11,368 bases of DNA from NCBI GenBank assembly GCA_038200385.1, contig JBBPYA010000083.1, positions 1 to 11,368 of the forward strand. Direction: 5' to 3'. The notes beneath the pieces were generated by a model. That model did no database searches and had not been told where the DNA came from. It saw only the letters and a list, made by a program, of their open reading frames with translations. Each line of letters opens with the position of its first letter. Positions within the stretch are counted from its first letter, which is position 1. This document shows positions 6,150 through 11,368 of this stretch, piece after piece. This DNA is from JBBPYA01 sp038200385. GTDB lineage: Bacteria; Actinomycetota; Actinomycetes; Mycobacteriales; Geodermatophilaceae. The position numbers and the translations under genes are program-made.

Positions 6150-7093
6150 GCAGCCGACCCGACCCCGACATCACCATCCCGGGCCGACCCGAGGTCCAGG
6201 AGGTCTCGCCCGGGGTCTACGCCTACGTGCAGCCCGACGGCACCTGGTGGATCAACAACACCGGATTCCTGGTCGGCCCCCAGGGGGTCGTCGCCGTGGA
6301 CACCTGCTCCACGCAGCGGCGTACGCAGGCGCTGCAGGCAGCCATCGCCGGCGTCACCCCCCGGCCGGTGCGGACGGTCGTCAACACCCACCATCACGGC
6401 GACCACACCTTCGGGAACTCCCTGTTCCCGCAGGCCACCCTCGTCGCCCACGAGCGGGCCCGCGCGGAGGCGATCGCGTTCGGGGCGCCGCGCCCGCTGC
6501 CGTTCTGGGAGCCGGTGGAGTGGGGCGACCTCTCCCTCGACCCCCCGTTCCTGACGTTCACCGACCGCATCGCCGTACACGTCGGGGATCTGCGGGTCGA
6601 GGTCCGGCACGTCGGCGAGGCCGCGCACACCACGAACGACTCGCTGGTGTGGATCCCCGACCACTCGGTGCTGTTCTGCGGGGACCTGGTGTTCAACGGG
6701 GGTACGCCGTTCCTGCTGATGGGCTCGGTCGCCGGCAGCATCGACGTCCTGGAGACGGTCGTCCGCCCGCTCGGCGCGGGCACCGTGGTCCCCGGGCACG
6801 GCCCGGTCTTCCACGACGACGCGCCGGTCGCGGCGACCCTGAACTACCTGCGGTTCGTGCTCGAGGTGGCCGAGCGCGGCCGGACCGCCGGCCGGTCCCC
6901 GCTGCAGGCGGCGCAGGACACCGACCTGGGCCGGTACGCGGGCTGGCCGGACGCCGAGCGGATCGTCGGCAACCTGCACCGGGCGTATGCCGAACTCGAC
7001 GGTGCGCCGCGCGGAGCACCGATCGACGTCTTCGCCGCGCTGGGCGACATGGTCACCTACAACGGCGGCGCGCCGCTGACCTGCCTGGCCTGA
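6146..7093 (+). CDS. MBL-fold (metallo-beta-lactamase superfamily) hydrolase
   Basis: With the TTG start at 6146 the protein has 315 residues. All zinc-binding motifs of the MBL fold are present in order. THHHGDH gives His82, His84, Asp86 and His87. GEAAHTTND gives His161, FCGDLVF gives Asp180 and PGHGPV gives His218. The fold opens with NNTGFLVGPQGVVAVDT (37-53). A helical C-terminal extension (about 225-300) ends in YNGGAPLTCLA, a tail I associate with a group of actinobacterial MBL hydrolases of undefined substrate. There is no signal peptide, so it is probably cytosolic. The fold supports hydrolysis of esters, thioesters, lactones or amides, and a binuclear metal site is expected. Its place as last gene in the LysR-MetE-like-FAH set suggests it acts on a thioester or ester intermediate; this is inference. 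Its last 37 nt overlap the convergent nrfD gene. Confidence 0.92.
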   Translation: MSSRPDPDITIPGRPEVQEVSPGVYAYVQPDGTWWINNTGFLVGPQGVVAVDTCSTQRRTQALQAAIAGVTPRPVRTVVNTHHHGDHTFGNSLFPQATLVAHERARAEAIAFGAPRPLPFWEPVEWGDLSLDPPFLTFTDRIAVHVGDLRVEVRHVGEAAHTTNDSLVWIPDHSVLFCGDLVFNGGTPFLLMGSVAGSIDVLETVVRPLGAGTVVPGHGPVFHDDAPVAATLNYLRFVLEVAERGRTAGRSPLQAAQDTDLGRYAGWPDAERIVGNLHRAYAELDGAPRGAPIDVFAALGDMVTYNGGAPLTCLA

Positions 7094-8034
7094 GCCAGCC
7101 GCTCGCGCTGCGGGACGACGGTGTACTTGGGGTCGCGGGCCGAGGCCATCCCGGCCTCGAACACGCCGTACCGCAGGGATGCGGCGCCGGCGTTGAGCAG
7201 CAGCGCCGACGCGATCCCGGCCGCCGGCAGCCGCCGGGCGGCCAGCGCGGCCGCCGTACCTGCTGCGGTCACGGCCCGCGACGCCCGCAGTACCCACCCG
7301 GCGCGGCCGTCCCGGTAGGTCTCGCCGACCAGGCCGAGCTGGGACCGCATCCGCTCGGAGGCGGCGAGTTCCAGCAAACCGCCGGCCACCGCGATCCCCC
7401 TGCCCGGGCCGGTCGGGTCCACCGCCACTGCCAGGCCGCCGGCACTGGCCAGCGCGCTGCCGGCGAACACGAACGGCAGTTCGCGGTGCGTCTCGTGCCA
7501 GCCGGGCACCGCGGTGTCGGCCAGCAGCACCGCGGTGTACGTCGTCATCGCCGGCCCCAGGACCGCCGCCCCGGCACCGGCCAGCCGACCGAGCCCCGGC
7601 AGCCGCCCGGACAGCTCGCTGGCCGCGGCGACGGTGGCCGCACCGCTGAACGGCGCCAGGATCCAGCTGCCCACCGACAGCGGCGACGTCGGTTTGAACA
7701 CCCGGAGCATGTTCAGGAAGCGGGTGGGCCGCCCGAGGTCGTGCACCAGCGCCCCCACGCTGACCAGCGCACCGCCGGCCGCCGCGACGCGACTGGTCCT
7801 GCGCAGCGCCTCGCGGTCGGTCGCATCGGCCATCCCGGCCACGACGGCGGAGGCGCCGGCCAGCCCCCCGAGGTACAGGTACGCCGGGATGTCGGGCACC
7901 TTCCACACCGGCTCCTTGATGACCGGGCGGCCGTAGTAGGAGGAGAACTCGGCCTCGGGGACCATCAGGGTCTCCCCGCGACCGCGCCGGCGGCCGGTCC
8001 GGGCTACCGGGGTGGTCGCGCGCCCGCCGCTCAC
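7057..8034 (-). CDS. nrfD: NrfD-type membrane subunit of formate dehydrogenase (quinone-interacting)
   Basis: The 325-residue polytopic membrane protein belongs to the NrfD/PsrC family. After an Arg-rich start comes MVPEAEFSSYYGRPVIKEPV, a feature of actinobacterial formate dehydrogenase-linked NrfD proteins. About eight hydrophobic segments follow, near residues 50-68, 83-98, 121-138, 153-173, 187-204, 212-227, 255-268 and 272-292. The conserved loop HDLGRPTRFLNMLRVFKPTS (98-117) precedes SPLSVGSW. The protein would anchor the complex and pass electrons from the Fe-S subunit to menaquinone; it replaces the cytochrome b gamma subunit of the E. coli enzyme. I chose GTG 8034 because it overlaps the Fe-S stop codon as GTGA and the basic extension fits relatives. 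ATG 7965 is the alternative. The stop is TAG 7059-7057, inside the 3' end of the convergent MBL gene. Confidence 0.92.
   Translation of the reverse strand: MSGGRATTPVARTGRRRGRGETLMVPEAEFSSYYGRPVIKEPVWKVPDIPAYLYLGGLAGASAVVAGMADATDREALRRTSRVAAAGGALVSVGALVHDLGRPTRFLNMLRVFKPTSPLSVGSWILAPFSGAATVAAASELSGRLPGLGRLAGAGAAVLGPAMTTYTAVLLADTAVPGWHETHRELPFVFAGSALASAGGLAVAVDPTGPGRGIAVAGGLLELAASERMRSQLGLVGETYRDGRAGWVLRASRAVTAAGTAAALAARRLPAAGIASALLLNAGAASLRYGVFEAGMASARDPKYTVVPQRERLAQARQVSGAPPL
8031..8034 (-). promoter_or_regulatory. GTGA stop/start overlap, Fe-S subunit to nrfD
   Basis: GTG 8034-8032 and TGA 8033-8031 share bases, so ribosomes ending the Fe-S subunit can restart directly on nrfD. No strong Shine-Dalgarno sequence precedes it, which makes coupling the likelier mode of initiation. 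Confidence 0.6.
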
Positions 8035-8897
8035 CGCCGCCGCCCGGCCGAGGCGAATGCCGCCAGGACGACGCCGGCCACGGTGGCCGCCGCGGCCGCC
8101 GCGTTGCGCCACATCACGGGCAGGTCCCGGGTCGTGACCACCGGATCCGGCGGCAACCCGTACACCTCGGGCTCGTCGAGCAGCAGGAAGAACGCGCCGT
8201 CGCCGCCGACGCCGTCGGAGGGGTCGTGCCCGTAGAGCCGGGCCTGCGTCTGACCGGCCTCCTGCAGCTCGGCCAGCCGGCCGGCCGCCCGCTCGTGCAG
8301 CTCCTCCAGCGGCCCGTACTGGATGGACTCGGTGGGGCAGGCCTGCGCGCAGGCCGGGGTGAGCCCGGCGCCCTGCCGGTCGTAGCACATCGTGCACTTG
8401 AAGGCGCCGCCGTCGCCCGGCCGTTGGTCGATCACGCCGTACGGGCAGGCCGGGATGCAGTAGCCGCAGCCGTTGCACACGTCGTCCTGCACGATCACGG
8501 TGCCGAACTCGGTGCGCACCAGGGCCCCGGTCGGGCAGACGTCCAGGCACGCCGCGTGGGTGCAGTGCTTGCACACGTCGGAGGACATCAACCAGCGGAT
8601 CTCCGAGCGGTCGCCGTCCGGGGTTCCCAGCCCGGGCATGCCGAGGTCCACCGAGCCGGCCGGGGATCCCGCCGGTGGCCCGGCCGGCGGTCGGGGTTGC
8701 TCGATGAACGCGACGTGCCGCCAGGTGCTCGCGCCGAGGCCGCCGGTGTTGTCGTAGGACATCCCGGTCAGCTCGAAGTCGGTGTGCCCCTGCGCCGGGT
8801 CGGCCGGCAGCGCGTTCCACGTCTTGCAGGCCACCTCGCACGCCTTGCACCCGATGCAGACGCTGGTGTCGGTGAAGAAGCCGACGCGCTCGGTCAC
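8031..8897 (-). CDS. Formate dehydrogenase iron-sulfur (beta) subunit, four [4Fe-4S] clusters
   Basis: The 288-residue protein resembles FdnH/FdoH. Sixteen cysteines form four cluster motifs. They are Cys14/17/20/24 (CIGCKACEVAC), Cys109/112/117/121 (CKHCTHAACLDVC), Cys141/144/147/151 (CNGCGYCIPAC) and Cys168/171/183/187 (CTMC...CAQAC). All ligands are present, so an unbroken electron wire from the molybdopterin subunit to the membrane subunit is expected. Residues 264-285 form a single hydrophobic Ala/Val-rich helix ending in RRR, the membrane anchor seen in this subunit family. A Pro/Gly/Ser repeat (PAGPPAGSPAGS, 71-82) fills a variable loop. The GTG start at 8897 overlaps the catalytic-subunit stop (GTGA) and has GGGAGGGGG just upstream. 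Its own stop overlaps the nrfD start the same way. The function assignment is firm from motifs and context. Confidence 0.95.
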   Translation of the reverse strand: MTERVGFFTDTSVCIGCKACEVACKTWNALPADPAQGHTDFELTGMSYDNTGGLGASTWRHVAFIEQPRPPAGPPAGSPAGSVDLGMPGLGTPDGDRSEIRWLMSSDVCKHCTHAACLDVCPTGALVRTEFGTVIVQDDVCNGCGYCIPACPYGVIDQRPGDGGAFKCTMCYDRQGAGLTPACAQACPTESIQYGPLEELHERAAGRLAELQEAGQTQARLYGHDPSDGVGGDGAFFLLLDEPEVYGLPPDPVVTTRDLPVMWRNAAAAAATVAGVVLAAFASAGRRR

Positions 8898-8912
8898 TGG
8901 TCCCCCTCCCGG
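8894..8912 (-). promoter_or_regulatory. Purine-rich RBS and GTGA overlap, alpha to Fe-S subunit
   Basis: GGGAGGGGG (about 8911-8903) precedes GTG 8897-8895, which shares bases with the alpha stop TGA 8896-8894. This supports both the GTG start and translational coupling of the two subunits. Confidence 0.7.
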
Positions 8913-11368
8913 TCGATGCGGCTGCCGGCCCGCTCCCGGTAGGCCTCGACGTGGCGCAGCAGAGCGGGCCCGCGGGGCCGGCGGCCCGCGGTGATGTCGC
9001 AGGTGGCGGCCTTGGTCGTCATGATGTGCACGTTCGGGTCCAGCGCGACGCCGAGCAGGTCGTTGGCCGAGTCGCCGGTGGACAGCCCGTTACCGCCCCA
9101 GTGGTAGGGCAGCCCGATCTGGTGCACAACCTGACCGGCCACGGTCAGCGGCCGCATCCGGGAGGTCACGAGCACCCGGGCCTCGATCGCCGAGCGCGCA
9201 CTGGTCAGCGTGGCCCAGCCGCCGTTCATCAGCCCCCGCAGGTCGGCCAGCTCCGGGGAGACCTCGCAGAACGGCTCGGGCTGCAACTCGACCAGGTAGG
9301 GCAGCGACCGGCTCATCCCGCCCGCCGTGTGGTGCTCGGCCAGCCGGTACGTCGTCAGCACGAACGGGAAGACCTCGCTGCCCACCGGGTGCAGGGGGTT
9401 CTCTGGATGCTCGAAGCACTGCATCGCCGGGTTGTCCTGCCGCTCGTACACCGGGTTGCGCACCGGCGACTCGTACGGCTCGTAGTGCGCGGGCAGCGGC
9501 CCGTCGACCAGGCCGGCCGGCGCGTAGAGCCAGGCCAGCCCGTCGGACTGCATGATGAACGCGTTCGTCCCGGACAGCGCGTCCTGGGCCTTGGCGCCCT
9601 CCGGGGGCCGGTAGGACGGCGCCTTCCCGACCTCGAAGTCGGGGACGTCGTGCCCGGTCCACTTCTCGGCTTCGGGATCCCACCAGACGTAGGCCTTGCG
9701 TTCGCTCCACGGGCGGCCCTCGGGGTCGGCCGACGCGCGGTTGTACAGGATCCGCCGGTTCGCCGGCCACGCCCAGCCCCACTCGGGCGCCACCCACGAC
9801 TGCTCGCGGCCGGGGCGCCGGCGGTCGGCCTGGTTGACCTCGTCGGCGTACACCCCGCAGTAGATCCAGCACCCGCACCGGGTCGAACCGTCACCGGCCA
9901 GCTCGGTGTACGACGACAGCGCCGCGCCGTCGGGTCCGGTCCCGTTGATCTCGCGCAGCACCGCCTCGGCGCTCGGGTCCTCATGCCGGCCGTGGGTCGG
10001 GTAGTCCCAGGTCAGCTGCTGCAGCGGGCGGTCCCGCTCGTCGGTGGACCCGGCCACCTTGGCCTGCAACCGGCGACCGAGGTGGTAGTAGAACCACAGT
10101 TCGCTGCGGCAGTCCGCCGGCGGCTCGACCGCCTGGCGGTGCCACTGCAGCATCCGCTGGGTGTTGGTGAAGCTGCCGTCCTTCTCGGTGTGCGCGGCGG
10201 CGGGCAGGAAGAACACCTCGGTGCCGATGTCCTCGGTGCGCTGCTCGCCGGTGGCGATCTCCGGACCGTCCTTCCAGAACGTCGCCGACTCGATCTGGAC
10301 CAGGTCCCGGACCACCAGCCACTCCAGGCTGGCCAGGCCGTGGCGCTGCATCCGCGAGTTCGCCGTACCCACGGCCGGGTTCTCCCCGATCAGGAAGTAG
10401 CCCGGCACCTTCCCGGCGATCTGGTCCGCGACGGTGGTGTAGGTCCCGTGGTCGCCGGTCAGCCGCGGCAAGTAGTCGAAGCAGTAGTCGTTGTCCTCGG
10501 TGGCCGCATCGCCCCACCACGCCTTGAGCAGGCTGACCGTGTAGTCACGCATGTTGCCCCAGAACCCGGTAGAGCCGGCGTCCGCGGCCACGAACTCGGC
10601 CAGGTCCTGGTGGTGGTGCGCGTGCGGCATCGGGATGTAGCCCGGCAGCAAGTTGAACAGCGTCGGAATGTCGGTCGAGCCCTGGATGCTGGCGTGCCCC
10701 CGCAGGGCCAGGATGCCGCCGCCCGGGCGGCCGATGTTGCCGAGCAGGGTCTGCAGGATCGACGCGGTCCGGATGTACTGGACGGCCACGGACTGGTGGG
10801 TCCAGCCGACGGCGTAGGCGAACGCCGAGGTCCGTTCCCGCCCGCTGTTACTGGTGAGCGCGTCGGCGAACCGGGCGAACACCGCGGGCTCGATCCCGCA
10901 CACCTCGTGCACCATCTCGGGGGTGTACCGGGCGAAGTGCCGCTTGAGGATCTGCAGGACGCAGCGTGGGTCCTGCATCGACTCGTCCCGCTTCGCGTGG
11001 GCTCCGATCGGCGCCCCGCCGCTGCCGTACGCGTCGGGTCCCGCGGAATCCTTGTGGTGCTGACCATCCTGTTCGGTTCCGGCATCCCGGTTCCCGGCGG
11101 CCGCGGCCGCTGCGGCCCCGTCGTACTGCCAGCTACCGGGGTCGTAGCTACCGTCCTCCGGCTGGTACCCGGAGAACAACCCGTCGAGGTCCTCGGTGTC
11201 CTTGAACTCCTCGTCGATGATCGCCGTGGCATTGGTGTAGGCGAGGACGTACTCGCGGAAGTACAGCTCGTTGCTCAGCACGTGGTGTACCAGGCCGCCG
11301 AGCAGCGCGATGTCGGTGCCGGCCCGGATCGGGACGTACAGGTCGGCGACCGCCGAGGTCCGGGTGAA
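8894..11368 (-). CDS. fdh: Formate dehydrogenase catalytic (alpha) subunit, molybdopterin oxidoreductase, N-terminus missing
   Basis: The frame is open from the right edge to TGA 8896-8894, giving 824 codons of what should be a protein of about 1000 residues or more (FdnG/FdoG type). The visible part begins in the molybdopterin domain with FTRTSAVADLYVPIRAGTDI. It continues with VLAYTNATAIIDEEFKDTED, HFARYTPEMVHEVCGI, GWTHQSVAVQYIRTASILQT and GRPGGGILALRGHASIQGS. These are cofactor-contacting regions of respiratory formate dehydrogenases. The last part is the molydopterin dinucleotide-binding domain, with GQVVHQIGLPYHWGG, TGDSANDLLG and ALDPNVHIMTTKA. The enzyme oxidises formate to CO2 at a bis-MGD Mo or W centre. 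The Cys or Sec ligand, the N-terminal [4Fe-4S] cluster and any Tat signal lie outside the window, so selenocysteine use and side of the membrane cannot be judged. A 43-residue Ala/Gly/His-rich insertion is at 10991-11119. It is first gene of the operon with the Fe-S and NrfD subunits. Confidence 0.95.
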   Translation of the reverse strand, partial: FTRTSAVADLYVPIRAGTDIALLGGLVHHVLSNELYFREYVLAYTNATAIIDEEFKDTEDLDGLFSGYQPEDGSYDPGSWQYDGAAAAAAAGNRDAGTEQDGQHHKDSAGPDAYGSGGAPIGAHAKRDESMQDPRCVLQILKRHFARYTPEMVHEVCGIEPAVFARFADALTSNSGRERTSAFAYAVGWTHQSVAVQYIRTASILQTLLGNIGRPGGGILALRGHASIQGSTDIPTLFNLLPGYIPMPHAHHHQDLAEFVAADAGSTGFWGNMRDYTVSLLKAWWGDAATEDNDYCFDYLPRLTGDHGTYTTVADQIAGKVPGYFLIGENPAVGTANSRMQRHGLASLEWLVVRDLVQIESATFWKDGPEIATGEQRTEDIGTEVFFLPAAAHTEKDGSFTNTQRMLQWHRQAVEPPADCRSELWFYYHLGRRLQAKVAGSTDERDRPLQQLTWDYPTHGRHEDPSAEAVLREINGTGPDGAALSSYTELAGDGSTRCGCWIYCGVYADEVNQADRRRPGREQSWVAPEWGWAWPANRRILYNRASADPEGRPWSERKAYVWWDPEAEKWTGHDVPDFEVGKAPSYRPPEGAKAQDALSGTNAFIMQSDGLAWLYAPAGLVDGPLPAHYEPYESPVRNPVYERQDNPAMQCFEHPENPLHPVGSEVFPFVLTTYRLAEHHTAGGMSRSLPYLVELQPEPFCEVSPELADLRGLMNGGWATLTSARSAIEARVLVTSRMRPLTVAGQVVHQIGLPYHWGGNGLSTGDSANDLLGVALDPNVHIMTTKAATCDITAGRRPRGPALLRHVEAYRERAGSRIDREGDQ

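Noticed and set aside
6020..7906. A 628-codon minus-strand open frame across FAH, MBL and nrfD
   Set aside because: Shadow of three supported genes; no domain and atypical codon use in this frame.
7965..8034. ATG 7965 as the nrfD start
   Set aside because: Possible, but GTG 8034 makes a GTGA overlap identical to the upstream junction and the basic N-terminal extension fits relatives. Kept as an alternative.
6067..8235. A 722-codon plus-strand open frame across the MBL and nrfD genes
   Set aside because: It crosses two real genes on opposite strands and reads as a low-complexity Arg/Gly/Pro shadow with no family motif.
1..11368. Search for tRNA, rRNA, CRISPR repeats, IS ends, att sites, toxin-antitoxin or phage-defence genes
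   Set aside because: None seen: no repeat-spacer pattern, no transposase or recombinase motifs, and no clear compositional break to suggest an island.

Overview
The window is very GC-rich, with third codon positions almost all G or C. It uses GTG and TTG starts and purine-rich ribosome binding sites, and several genes overlap by four bases. This points to a high-GC actinobacterium; the lineage cannot be fixed from the sequence alone. No rRNA, tRNA, CRISPR array, transposase or integrase is visible.

Left part (1-2989): the 5' part of an SMP-30/gluconolactonase-type gene runs leftwards off the window. Next, rightwards, come a PhnB-like VOC-fold protein and a flavin-dependent oxidoreductase broken by an internal deletion and a second frameshift. 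A strong 24-bp palindrome precedes a small helical protein of unknown function. A leftward GNAT acetyltransferase gene has a one-base frameshift near its 3' end. These look like separate single-gene units, and two of the six are damaged.

Middle part (3105-7093): a LysR-type regulator is followed on the same strand by three tightly spaced enzyme genes. They encode a stand-alone MetE-like zinc transferase, a fumarylacetoacetate hydrolase-family (FAH) enzyme and a metallo-beta-lactamase-fold (MBL) hydrolase. Spacings are 67 nt, 17 nt and a TTGA overlap, so the last three are very likely one operon. The catalytic residues of all three are present. The set looks like a small catabolic pathway in which a methyl or thiol is transferred, a C-C bond or acylpyruvate-like group is cleaved and an ester or thioester is hydrolysed. 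The substrate is not known, and this is the best candidate here for an undescribed system.

Right part (7057-11368, leftward): a membrane-bound formate dehydrogenase operon, read from the right edge. It holds the molybdopterin catalytic subunit (N-terminus with the Cys/Sec site outside the window), a four-cluster iron-sulfur subunit with a C-terminal membrane anchor, and an NrfD-type quinone-interacting membrane subunit. Both junctions are GTGA stop/start overlaps. Electrons from formate would pass through the bis-MGD cofactor and the Fe-S chain to the quinone pool. The NrfD gene runs tail-to-tail into the MBL gene with a 37-nt overlap.
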